Assembly: GCA_033032175.1 (NCBI GenBank) | Contig: CM065309.1 | Coordinates: 7,254,001 to 7,318,000 of the forward strand | DNA length: 64,000 nt | Direction: 5' to 3' | Source: Saturnia japonica | Lineage: Eukaryota > Arthropoda > Insecta > Lepidoptera > Saturniidae | Shown here: positions 24,680-36,500 of the stretch, in pieces | Position numbering within the stretch: position 1 is the first letter of the stretch | How the letters are laid out: every line of letters starts with the position of its first letter | Notes under the pieces: generated by a model | Seen by the model: the letters and a program-made list of their open reading frames with translations, nothing else | The model's database searches: none | What the model was told of the DNA's origin: nothing | Position numbers and translations under genes: made by a program

Positions 24680-27050
24680 AAGCAATAGTATAATACCTTT
24701 TGGCTAAATTGATGGACGGATTTTATAACTAAGAAAACTTAAAATCCTAAAACAGACATTACCAGTGACAATGTCTAAACTTCTTCAATAACAGTTACTT
24801 ATTGCTAAATGTACATTTGAAGTAAAACACAACACTTGTTGTATTTTAGCTTACATTAACAAACAAAGCAACGATAATGCATGACTTCCTACTGAACGGT
24901 GGTGCCTATTAATGATACCTTTCCATTCCAGTCACGCAAGCCCAATATTAAGCGCTCGATTAGTTGAATCTCTGATTTCATTTCTATTTTACTTATTAAA
25001 TCTATAATTAATTACACATTGATAGATGAATTTTCTAACCATTTCTGATAGAGAAACTGGATCAGGTATAATCATCAATATTAATATTTATAAATGAATA
25101 AATTATTCTGTTAACTAATTTGATTATTACAATAATAAATCTATAGATATTTTTGAAATTATTTACTCCTAGTATTCTTATTTTATTTAGTTAAACTTAA
25201 GACTTACTGTAATACTCAGTAAAAGGGAAGTGTTCAAGATTTTTAGAGGTTCCGAGTTACTTGTGAAGTAATTATTTGTGTAGTATGAGCTTCCGAATAC
25301 ATTTATATTTCGTAACTTTCTTTTAATTAATTATATCAAATTATTATTATTATGAAATGAAAAAGTATATTTGAGTAAGTAATAAACACTATTAAAGCAC
25401 ACAAATACAATAATAACATAAAGGAGGCATTTACAAATAGTCTAAATGCAATTACACTGTAAACAAAACCACATAGCTTAATACTGCAGTAATTGAAGCC
25501 ACAAAACTTTAAGCAACCGGTTTGCGTTATGTGAGTAGCTAAAGTTATGTGTACATGCACACTTTACTCTGACTTTTGCAGTATGCTCAACTTTAAATGA
25601 GATTCTTGAAATGTTTGTGTAGGGACACTTTACACTTATGTTGTACAATTCAACTTGCAACCAATTGCAATAACTTTTGTCATAAAATATTTCGAAATTT
25701 CTACTTGTTCAATAAGCTTCCAAAATATATTATGATTTGAATTGGAAAAATATACGTTTACATCCATAATATAATACAATAATATTGGCATCGGTTAAAA
25801 GTTAGAACCATAAAACATGTGACAACAGCATACGTTGTGCATAACGCTGTAGTTATCTTTCTTTTAAGATTTTTTAAATTGTAATTTATTGTAATAGTCT
25901 TAGACTTTAGACTTTGTCTTGTATATCGGATAATAAATTATCGCGTCTAAAATACAATTTAGAAAGAATCTTCTTACATTTCAAAGAATCTCTTTACTCA
26001 AATGAATAGAACAGTACTTGTTTGACAGTATTTCGTTGAGAAATATTAGTAGGTCATTTTACAGATACTTAACTACCGTTGTCAAATTTTAATAAATAAT
26101 TGTTTTTAATCTTTTTACTGGTTTATTGTTCGTGGAAAAATCAAACACTGTAAAATATTTTATTAGCAAAAGTTCACCTTAGAAGAATGAAATCTAAACC
26201 TTGGCAAACTTTAACCTAAATCATGAATGTAAAAATAAAATTCACTCTTTTTTCATATACAATATCAACACGTAGTTAAATCGCAAAAGAAACAATATAT
26301 AAGGTCTTGCTAAACACTCCTAACCTTATGTGCTCACTTTTGCTTACATTAGTTTGCATACACTAAAACCTGCCTGAAGGTGTATAAACCTAATTGTATT
26401 TAAAGTTGATATACTTAGTTGTATTAAAATTTCAATAATATGTTTTTACAATTCTAAGAAATGATATAGTTATGAAAAAAAATTGCAAATGATTTTATGG
26501 GCAGGTTTTCTAGAAAGAACATAAAGTATAAATCGTTACAGACACCTACGTCAGATGAGTAGGTTGTATATAAATCATAAGATAAAATGACAAGTTATTT
26601 CTGAATAAGCGACGCATATGCTAAACTAATATATGTACCTACTACATATTAAACCAAAATGAAATAATTATTTGGAAAAAATAAGTAGGTATTAAATTAA
26701 GTTTAAAAATGTGATAAAGTCATTCATTCTTAATATATTATTAAGTATAGTTATCGAATTATTAAGTACGTAAATAACACGAGCGATATTACACAATTTA
26801 TATAATTTTTGGAAAAATATTACATAGAGAAGGACTATAATAGTATTTATAAACATCGGACAAAATATCCAAATCATGATAAAACATTTTTCTGCAAACT
26901 ATTTTGTCTTATATCAATAAGTCTACAGTAATTAACATATTCATATAAATCGCGACATTATTGTAATTGTTTTACAGTATGAAAAATATGTACTTTTTTT
27001 ATTATACACACCCTTAATCCAATTAAAAAAAAAATACGATTCAGTAAATT
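24680..27050. other. AT-rich stretch, nothing recognised
   Basis: Short frames only; no domain or RNA gene was identified. Confidence 0.5.
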
Positions 27051-27074
27051 GACAAGAGACAAAAGACAAGAGAC

Positions 27075-27330
27075 ACGGCGAAGCGTCATCGATTTATAGT
27101 AGATATTCCACCAGTGCGCACAAAGCGTTTTGCTAGCACATTAATAATGCGCACCGCTAAAAAGTGGAACGCTATGCCGGATTTTGTATTTGCCAATAAT
27201 TATTACCTGGGTATCTTCAAGTCTCGTGTGAATAGGTATCTTGTAAGCAAGCGTGCTCCATCGTATACCACATCATCAATTACGATCAGGCGAGATATTA
27301 GACAAACGCAGGCCTATCAATTGTAAAAAA
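27075..27330 (+). pseudogene. Jockey-type LINE, C-terminal fragment
   Basis: The frame 27114-27323 encodes RTKRFASTLIMRTAKKWNA, then MPDFVF and LGIFKSRVNRYLVSKRAPS. This matches the extreme C-terminus of Jockey/CR1-type reverse transcriptases, where AKxWNxLP, VF and FKxRVNRxL recur. It ends in a stop followed by an A run (about 27325-27332), so this is the 3' end of a 5'-truncated plus-strand insertion. It is a different family from the Jockey pair at 55-64 kb. Confidence 0.7.
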
Positions 27331-27339
27331 AATAGTTTG

Positions 27340-28040
27340 ACTTTAGCGATTGTCAATTTGTTCTTAGAAATTAAAAAACGGAGTAGTACAGAAAAATCCT
27401 GAATTTATTTTCGCTATAAATGTATAATATGTTAATATTAATTATGAAAGTTGAATATGCGTCTGAACCGAGAAATTGATTTAAAATGCTCCCTGTGTTC
27501 GGAATAATGTAAAAGTTAATATTATTTTGTAGAATCCGTTTCTTATACTGCCGATACACTCTATCTATAAATGTCTCTTCAGTGCACAAAAACAAATAAC
27601 ATTGTTAAAATTATCCGATGAGACTGACATAGTTATCCAGGGTTTACTGAAACCTCGATAAAATAAGAACATTTATTTATAAATATATATTATACCTCAA
27701 AAGCACTCGGATCACAATCTACGTGTGAATATCACTTAAGCATCATTACCTGCGAAATACGATATTTGAGCATAAAAGGGTGATTCTAAAAATGAATAAA
27801 ACGTAATTTTATCGACTCGTTTTACTATGCAATATGTTTGTAGACAATATTTATGTGCCATTGATTAACTATGGCGTAAAGCTAATAAAAGGAAAGACGT
27901 ATTTAGAATCTCTTAAGCGAAAAACTATTCCATGAACTCTTAATTAATTTAAATTTTTAAGATAGCGTTTTAGAAGTTTTAAAATCTCCTTGTTAAACAT
28001 TTAAAATATTACTCAATCAACATAGAACCGCGTAAATTCA
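27340..28040. other. AT-rich stretch, nothing recognised
   Basis: No supported gene, RNA or mobile-element end. Confidence 0.45.
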
Positions 28041-28042
28041 CT

Positions 28043-28550
28043 AAACTATATTTCTTTCTACGCTTACCCCACACGAAGTAGGGTGGCACAGCAGTCTTGA
28101 ATGAAAATACACTTAGCCAAAATAGATATATCTGAGTCAAATAAAAATAAGTATTCTTCTTCCTGTCCTTATGCCACACTAGGTGGGGTCGGGACAGTAC
28201 GTCTTCCTCTTTCACTCCAGCCTATCACCCGCCATCTCTGCACTTACTCCCTGCACACGCATATTATCCTCCACACAGTTCATCTAAGTCTTTTCTGGGT
28301 GCACGCTCCTCGCATTACCGCATACTATATCATCACCATTATCTTTTTTGTCACATGACCTTCAACTCTTCGCGTAACAACTCCATACCAGCATAATCTT
28401 CCACTCTTTCTTTTTTCAGGGAGACTTACTCTGACATACTTATTCCTTTATTTGTTCTATTCTTGTCACTCCACACATTCATCTCAACATTCGCATCTTT
28501 GCTACATGCACTCTCCTTTCATCTACCCTTTCGTAGCCCAGTACAGTCCA
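28043..28550 (+). repeat. Pyrimidine-rich dispersed repeat
   Basis: Contains two related blocks, CCCCACACGAAGTAGGGTGGCACAG and CACACTAGGTGGGGTCGGGACAG, followed by a long C/T-rich stretch (CTTCCTCTTTCACTCCAG, then many CTCC and CATC words). The GGTGGGGTCGG(C/G)ACAG motif is familiar from insect interspersed repeats. No coding frame is supported. Confidence 0.5.
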
Positions 28551-28999
28551 GGGGTTCCTAAACTTTAAAGATAACGGAACATCAACCAAATACCATTTAT
28601 TTTATGGAACCCCATATCAAATGATTACAAATCAACACTATAATTTAAATGAGAACATTTTTTTTTTAAAGAAATATTTAATATAATTGAAACACATCGT
28701 TCTTAACTTAAAGTTTTAACCTGAAGAATTAAATTGTTTTACTGTTTTATGAATAATTGTTTTATAGTTCGGTATTATGTCCAACAATTGTATGTAACCG
28801 TGGTATTATGTAATATTACGTAATATACGTAATATTATGTAATAGCTAATAATAAATAATTTTGGCGGAACCATGATGACTATTCATTTTTTTACGGTTC
28901 CCAAAAGTGTTATTGAAAATTCTCATTCCTGATCATTCATGGAATGACTTATACTTCCCGTGTACATAATTGAATTAACGAAAACATTTTTTTTTACTT

Positions 29000-29240
29000 T
29001 ATCTAAAAGTAATATTGAAATTTCTTATACCGTATCAACTGACCGATGATATAAGCATCCCGTGTACAATATTTCATAAGAATCGGTCAAGCCGTTTTTG
29101 AGTTAAATCGGGACATACAAACAGACTGACGGACAAAAAAATTAATGGCATATTTGTGATCAGTATCGTTCAATTTGCGTATCGGGAAATTTTGGAAAAA
29201 TATTAAACGTACAGACAGGACTACAGATTTATTAATATAG
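29000..29240 (+). repeat. RTE-like dispersed repeat fragment, copy D1
   Basis: TCAACTGACCGATGATATAAG, CCCGTGTACAATATTTCATAAG, AATCGGTCAAGCCGTTTTTGAG and ACAAACAGACTGACGGACA resemble 48590-48690 and end with ATTAATATAGAT. This is the tail of a common repeat; non-coding. Confidence 0.55.
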
Positions 29241-29289
29241 ATAGCTATTTATATTAAAAAAAAAAAAAAAAATCATAGAAGGGTTTATT

Positions 29290-29940
29290 ACTAAGTGTAT
29301 TGTGGTCGCAATCCGTACCACCTCTTTATATTACTGCATATCCACCGGCTGATTTCGGAACACGACAAACCAAAAGAAAATCATAGATGGGATTATTATT
29401 GTTTGTATGTGTTAGCGACGCATAGGCCTAAGCGTAATGATACGATAATAACGATTGTAAATATAAGTTGTAAGGATGAATAATTTGCACGAACGATCAA
29501 TAATTAAATGTTTCTAATGTTTTGAATATGTTACTATAGCGTGTAGGTATGTAAGAGCAGTATATAAGTTATGAAAATGTTTGTAGTTGAATAAAAATAA
29601 TCACTTAAAGTACTAAAATCATATATTGTCAATAATTCATATATTATAAAAGTTATACGTAATGTTTTGTGTTATATAAGTAAAATAGCCTTCTGTATGT
29701 ATTTTATAATGTTTGTAAGCTCAAATAGTGCGTATATAACGAGTCACAAGACGTTTTAAGGTTGCAATGTTTAATGCTTTATATCTCCCGTGTTTATTAA
29801 CCTATAATGTTAAAGTTAGTGTTTTTGAATAGGTATTTGTGTCTACATTAATGTGAAATAGTTTTTATTGTAATTGAATAACTGTAATTAGAGATATTAA
29901 CAATTTATTGTATTCTGTATACAAGTAATAATAATAATAG
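29290..29940. other. AT-rich stretch, nothing recognised
   Basis: Low-complexity frames only. Confidence 0.45.
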
Positions 29941-29949
29941 ACAGAGACA

Positions 29950-30560
29950 GCAATATTGCAACCACTGCGCATTACCGCGGTTAACGGACCACACCCAAGT
30001 TTGGTAATGAGCAGTACAGATAGAGACGCCATCATCCGTCTCGCTCTCCGGCAAACCATATAAAAGGCGCTCTACCGGGGCCAACGAGCGCACACGGGTA
30101 CCACAAGCTGAAGAATCAAGACTCAAGAAACTGGAAGAAACCGTACCCAGAAGATATAGTATTAACAAAGTGTATTGTCTTGAAGAATACAGCAAATTTT
30201 ATTGTGGTGCCTGTGTGTCATTTCTTCGCATCTTCACTAAGTTCAACCCGCCAGCGACCCAGTCCATTCCGCTCCGTGCTACGTCATCGCCGCGCCTACC
30301 AGCAGGCACCTCACTGCGTGTGTGTACCTTGATGTTTCGCCCTCTTCACGCCTAGTAGTTTCGGGTGTGAACAGGGTTGGTCGCACGTAGTGAGAGGGGC
30401 TCGCACGCACTGGTTTCCAGACAGCTGGTTACCGTAGCGTGTTATCCGCCGTCGGTTACAGAGTACGAGGGAATCGTTTCTGTCGCGTTCGCGCCCTCGG
30501 TGCGCGGTCCCGCTCTGTATAGATTGACGTAGCACATTGTATAGTGGGCGCACGCACGCG
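29950..30560 (+). promoter_or_regulatory. GC-richer patch with TATAAAAGG box (possible LTR or gene promoter)
   Basis: TATAAAAGGCGCTC at about 30059 is a good TATA box. The following 500 bp are much richer in GC and CpG than the surroundings and lack a long frame. GTGTATTGTCTTGAAGAATACAGC (30171-30194) and TTTTATTGTGGTGCC next to it resemble the end of an LTR and the following primer-binding region. I found no second copy in the window, so a solo or partial LTR and a host promoter with a first exon both remain possible. Confidence 0.3.
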
Positions 30561-30675
30561 CTCATTTTAGTATGGTATTATCAATATATGCCAAAATGAA
30601 TCCAACACATTAACCGTCCCAACAAAACCTCAAAAATAATTAAAATCATGCCTTATTGTACAGGCCTGCGGTAAG

Positions 30676-31300
30676 GTTTTTTTGAAAAACGTGAAACACC
30701 TTTTATTCCTTTCCTACCAAAAGCATCAATATGAATGGGTTCTTCATACAAACTTTCACCCAAGTTTTATTTTCATCACATGTGGAATAACACAATGAAA
30801 TAATACACTTGTAGCAAAACTGTATAATCAGATAATTTACAATAGGTATATCGCTTAGAATGTATAAACTCCCGCGAGCCGCGGTTTGACAGTGTCATAA
30901 AATAAAACAGTCATTATGCCGTACTGTGTAGTTAAACAGTTTATATACACTTCAGCCAATCTTAAAAAGAATACTGGACTATCATTTAATAGGTAATTAT
31001 TAGAAATACAATACATTTCTAATTATGTATAACACTATCAGTAAATCAACATTGACAACGCTGTCATTTCAAACCAACAAACTGGTTGCCATGGAAGCTG
31101 ATATTTCCTTATTACATACTTTCATCTCCTATTTTTTTTACCCTTAAAGTTTTATTTTTACTACAAAAAGTACCCTATGTCCTGTCCCAAGGTCCAATCT
31201 ATCTCTATACCAAAATTCATCAAAATTGATTTAGTTGTTTAGGTGTGAAAACGTAAAAGACAGACAGGGTCACTTTCGCACTTATAATATTAGTATGCAT
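30676..31300 (+). repeat. Dispersed repeat copy A2
   Basis: Second copy of the repeat at 7836-8755, sharing ACTTTCACCCAAGTTTTATT, CTTCAGCCAATCTTAAAAAG, ATACTGGACTATCAT and TACAAAAAGTACCCTATGTC. The end has ACAGACAGGGTCAC and TATAATATTAGTATG. It lacks the Jockey tail that interrupts the first copy. Confidence 0.7.
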
Positions 31301-31309
31301 ATATAGAGA

Positions 31310-32160
31310 TTAGATAAATAGGAATACTTACTAAAACATCGTTCTTATCTTTTTACATAAGAAACCTCAATATGAGTTTAAAACTTACTATTGTTGAGTA
31401 AAGGACACATTATTTAAAAATAAAGTGCTTTTTAGCTAATATACTTTATTATGACGACAAAGTTTAAAGTTTTTTATTTCTGCAAATCACTAGAGGGCAA
31501 TATTTCCTCAGATAAGTAAGATATGTGGACCAATGCATTAAAGGAATAACATATAGATTTCCGATTGTCCAATAAGTTTTGCTGGTTTATTGTATCTACA
31601 ATGCTACCAATAAAAGACTGCTTCGCGTTTAGGATCTTGCAATAACTCAAGCGACCCTTTTAATCTAAAGCCAGTTACATTATCCGGACAATCAGTTTAG
31701 CAGAATTATCATGGATGTAACACATAAATAAACACATCATAAAATCTTTCCAATTTTTAAAACGAAAGATGCATTAATAATATAACTATATCAAAATGGT
31801 ATATGACAATGATATATTAAAGTTGGTTATGATAACTTTAGTAATATAAAATTTTATAGTTTATTTAAAAAACACTATGTAATAGAACAGATTAATGTGA
31901 GATTGAATCATGTTTTTATTAAAGTCAATAATATTTTCCTGTTAATGTTTTTAATATAATTTTAGGCCGACGTAACCCTAAGGGTTAAAGGCCATAAAAC
32001 AAAAAAAAAAAAATTTGTACATAGGGCTTAAATATAAACGGTATTGTACCTATGTATAACATCAAAATCAATGTTGCATAATATATTCTCAATAGCTGTG
32101 CCTCACAGTTCCTTCCGTGTTAAATTTTATTTCAACAACTCTCCGCCGCCAACGCACCCG
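31310..32160. other. AT-rich stretch, nothing recognised
   Basis: No coding similarity. An A13 run near 32001-32014 could be an old retroposon tail. Confidence 0.4.
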
Positions 32161-32167
32161 TGTAGCC

Positions 32168-32385
32168 GATGGATTTTTTTTGATCTGACTATACTGTTCG
32201 CCTTATGAGCCCTGGAGCCAGTAGTGACTTTGACAGCTTCAAAGGATTCGGGGGTGAGCACGGAAAGCACTCAGCCGCGAAAGCGAGGAGACAAGCTCAA
32301 GGGTGCCAAAGAGGCCGGACTTCGGCTTGGGCTGTTGCCGTACATGCAAATAAGTCTCGATCTGACTGGTCTATCGTTGTTCTCA
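32168..32385 (-). mobile_element. Diverged Jockey 3' UTR fragment, about 210 bp
   Basis: A T tract is followed by GATCTGACTATACTGTTCGCC, then blocks matching the 3' UTR of the 58454 element: GAAAGCACTCAGCCGCGAAAGCG, GGTGCCAAAGAGGCCGGAC and TCGGCTTGGGCTG. It is longer and more diverged than the tails at 7308 and 8048. Open frames across it are not genes. Confidence 0.75.
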
Positions 32386-32689
32386 CATCCCGTACTTGCT
32401 TACAGCCTGCCAGATTGTTGGACGTTTATGGTTACTGCTTTATCCATTAGAGTGGTAGATTAAACTTATATAAGTTATATAGTTCTATAACCAATTAATT
32501 ATATACTTATTAAAGTTACAAGTAGTGGTAGTCTAGTGGTTTAGACTGGTGGAATATCAATTAGATGTTTTTCAGAATTCGCTGACATTAATTAATTCAA
32601 ATTAGTAACACTATCGGGTGACGATATAGGAAAACGTCGTAAGAAAACCAGCTGAACACTTGTGAAATGTTCTTGTATGTACCACTGTA

Positions 32690-32790
32690 TGTGAGAAATA
32701 AAATCGCCAATACGTCTGGGGTGGCATGGTGAATAAGCCCTTGCTTTCCCTAGCAGTGGGACATAAACATGCCGGTGTTCTAATTTGTTT
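32690..32790 (+). repeat. LINE/SINE 3' tail fragment
   Basis: CTTTCCCTAGCAGTGGGACATAAACATGCCGG is a form of the CTAGCAGTGGGACA 3' tail common in lepidopteran RTE-like repeats. Boundaries are uncertain. Confidence 0.35.
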
Positions 32791-32916
32791 TATTATTAAC
32801 CTTTCTCAATAAAGAGGGTATAAAATGCAGGAATAATTTTTCAAACCTAACTGGTAGATTCAGAAATTAGCGTGTTAAAATAAGAAAAAATCTATTGATA
32901 TTTATAATATTATAGT

Positions 32917-33352
32917 TGGATGATATTGGCCGCTTACCAGAGCAAGCTAGCTATTTCAAACATCTGTTCGTAGGATGCTAGAATACAAGTTAATCACAAC
33001 CAAGAGGATGCGACGACTGGAAAGACTTAGAAAGGAGCAGTAGGGGGACTTACCACGTATCCTGGTTGTATCTGCCACGATCCGAGGGTGCACCCTGAAC
33101 TTCCTCACACGTCTTGAACAGTCTAAAACACTTCTAGAGCACTAGAAAGACGTATTTCACCAGCTTTCCGATAGTTATAATTAATTTACAACGAAATTAT
33201 GCAGAGCGTGTGTGTCACTGCAGTTCCGCGGCGGCCATTACACCGTTCTCGGTTTACGAAGAAATGCGCGGCAGATTTGCGCGCGTATTTTAAATACAAT
33301 TGTGCCCCCAAGGAATTGGAGAAATTAGAAAGGGAAAAGGGATGTCGCAACA
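32917..33352 (-). repeat. BEL/Pao 3' LTR (complete, 436 bp)
   Basis: Read on the minus strand the LTR starts TGTTGCGACATCCC at 33352 and ends ATCATCCA at 32917, i.e. TG...CA. It contains a TATA-like TATTTAAAATA (33286-33296) in the first 70 bp. The inner boundary is set by a purine run immediately before TGTTG. Confidence 0.85.
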
Positions 33353-33366
33353 TACCTCCCACTTGG
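33353..33366 (-). promoter_or_regulatory. Polypurine tract of the BEL element
   Basis: On the minus strand CCAAGTGGGAGGTA directly precedes the TGTTG start of the 3' LTR. GTGGGAGG is the expected plus-strand primer for second-strand synthesis. Confidence 0.65.
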
Positions 33367-33552
33367 AATTCGCCAGGATTCCAGAGAAAAGCAAAAATAA
33401 GTTAACTGCAAGTACTCGGAATCTAAAGTTTACCTTACAACTAAAAAAGTTACAATAAATAACCCTATTATTTTAGGGTCTAAAGATAAATTAAATTAAC
33501 GCTATACCTAAGTAACTTAGATTAAGTAACTTTAATAATAAACTCAAGCTTA

Positions 33553-36500
33553 TTACAAAGGTAAAGGACAAACCTTTACCACAGGGCGTCGAAACTCGCT
33601 ACCATTAGCTGTTTTTACGGTAACAACTCTTACCACGTTATCTGGGCCCGGATGAATTCGAACTATTCGAGCTATTTTCCACGATAAAGGAGGAAGATTA
33701 GGTTCAACCATAATAACCAAATCATTAAGTTTTAAATTAGGTACAGTTTTAAACCATTTATTTCTCTGTTGAAGTGTGTGCAGATAATCACGTTGCCATG
33801 TACGCCAAAAGGTTTGACAATTTTTTTTTATTAACTGCCAACGAGAACGGGGGCATGTCGTTTCGTCCAATGGAGTTTCAGGCAGGCCAACGAGAGGACC
33901 ACCTATAAGAAAATGACCCGGTGTGAGTACATCAGCTTCGTTTGGATCTGACGAAAGCGTACAGAGAGGTCTCGAATTAAGAACTGCTTCGATTTTAGTA
34001 AGCACAGTAAACATTTCTTCCAATGTCAGAGTTTGCGAACCTATAACGCGTTTTAAGTGGTGCTTAGTTGATTTGATACCGCTTTCAAAGATACCTCCGA
34101 AATGAGGAGCCCCAGGCGGATTAAAATCCCATTTTATGCGTCTTACCGCAAGACCATCTGATATATCGTTACGATTGCTAAAGAAAATGTCATAAATATC
34201 GTTCAGTTGACGATTAGAACCTATGAAATTGGTACCGCAGTCTGTAATAATCTTATTACATATACCGCGTCGAGAAACAAATCTGTCAAGGGCTGCTAAA
34301 AAGGCTTCGGCACTAAGTTCTGTCACTACCTCGAGATGGACAGCCTTGACACTTAAACATATAAATAGGCACATCCACGCCTTATAAGTACGGGCATTAC
34401 GACGCCTACTTTCCTTTACAATGAAAGGACCACCAAAATCGATCCCAGTAGTTTGAAAACATCTCCCAGGAGATAGTCTGTCAGCTGGAAGATCTCCCAT
34501 GACTGGTTGTAAAATTACTGGTTTGGATTTAAAACAGTTAATGCATTTCGAAAGTCGTGAACGAATCAAAAGTCTTATACCCAAGATCCAAAATTGTCTC
34601 TGAATAAGAGACTGCAATGTACGAGGTCCACAATGTAAATATTTAAGGTGCCAACTATCAATTATCATTTGAGATAATGTGGAATATTTTGGCAGTAAAA
34701 TCGGATGTATAGTAGCGTCGGGTAAATTAGAGTGGCGCAAACGACCCCCCACTCGCAAAACACCATGATTATCTATAAATGGTGACAAACGTTGAATTGA
34801 TTTAACACAAGTAGATCCTTGCTTTAAAGAATCGATTTCTTGTGAGAAATATTCCCTTTGAGTATGCTGAACTAAAATCCTAAGTGCATTTTCTAACTCT
34901 GTGGTGGATAACGGCAAAATATATCGCATATCTCGTTTAAGTTTTATATTTTTAACAAATCTTAGACACCACGCGACAACCCGTTGGAGTTTTGAAAATG
35001 ATGAACATTTTGCGATCACGTCAGTTAAACAATTTTCTGATTGAGCTTCTAGAAAGCAATCTGTAGAGAGCGGTTTTCGTTCTGGTAAATCCGTTTCTGA
35101 AACTAACTTCTTCTGATTTGGCCAATCGTCAAGAGGTAGACTGATCCAAGATGGACCTTTCCACCAAAGTTTGTGGGTGGCTAGCTCATCGCAAGTTGTT
35201 CCACGACTACAGATATCTGCTGGGTTTTCGCGAGTAGAAACGTGAAACCATAAGTCAGACTCAATCAAATTTGTGATTTGTACCACGCGATTTGCGACAA
35301 ACATCTTAAGGAGATGTGGTGGAGTATTAATCCATGATAAAACAGTGCTACTGTCAGTATAGGCTCTAACAGAGTCAATTTTTATTTTTGATAGAAGTAA
35401 ATTATACATGTGGCTCAGCACACGAGCCAATAAAACCGCAGCACACAGTTCAAGCCTGTTAACTGTCAACGGTTTTAAAGGTGCTATTTTAGATTTGCCT
35501 ATTAGAAGACTGATCATATTTGCCTGTGGCGACGTTGTACGGACTACACAAAGGTAGACACAGCAGCCGTAACCTTTAGAACTTCCGTCGCAGAATCCTA
35601 CAAGATGTATCTGCATTGGATCTGGAGGTAAAATCAAACGAGGCAATCTAATGTTTTGCAAATCCGCCAAGTTGGCTGCAAGAAGATGCCATTGCTTAGC
35701 TAAATATTTGGGGATTGATTCATCCCATGTGAGATTTAACCTCCACATTTCTTGCATAAGCATCTTGGCAGAAAATACAATTGGACAAATCCAACCTAGC
35801 GGATCGAAAATCCTAGCAATGGTTGACATAATTGACCGCTTGGTGAATTCAAGCTTGAAGTCATCCGAAAAGGTATAAGAAAAATGATCATTGGAAGGAT
35901 CCCATTTAATTCCAAGAATTTTAAGTATATGGTCATTAGCAGACTCCATAAATAAATTAGGAGATTGATAATGCGCAGGTGGTATATCAGAAAGCAACTC
36001 GCAATGATTACTACTCCATTTACGGAGTTCAAATTTTCCTAAATTTAGTAAGGCTATTAGCTCGTTCTTAAGCTCAATTGCCTTTTGTAAAGTAGACTGC
36101 CCTGTAGTAATATCATCCATGAATATTTCTTCACGCAGAACTGATGCAGCATGAGGAAATTTAGATTCATGATCGTTCGCGAGTTGTCGTAGAGTCCTTA
36201 TGGCTAAATAAGGTGAACTGGCTACCCCATAAGTTAAAGTATTTAACTCATATTCCTTTATTGATTCGTTAGCAGATTCACGCCACAATATGTGTTGATA
36301 ACACCTATCTTCAGGGCGAATTAGTATCTGGCGATACATTTTACATATGTCTGCTGTAAATACAACCACGTGCAGGCGAAACTTGGTTATCAAATCTATA
36401 ATATCAATCTGAAGTTTCGGACCTACGTGAACAATGTCGTTTAGAGAATTGTTATTTGTTGTGCGACAGCTAGCATCGAAAACCACTCGAAGCCGTGTGG

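Noticed and set aside
32205..32463. Two overlapping plus-strand frames of about 80 codons
   Set aside because: They lie in a diverged Jockey 3' UTR fragment on the opposite strand.
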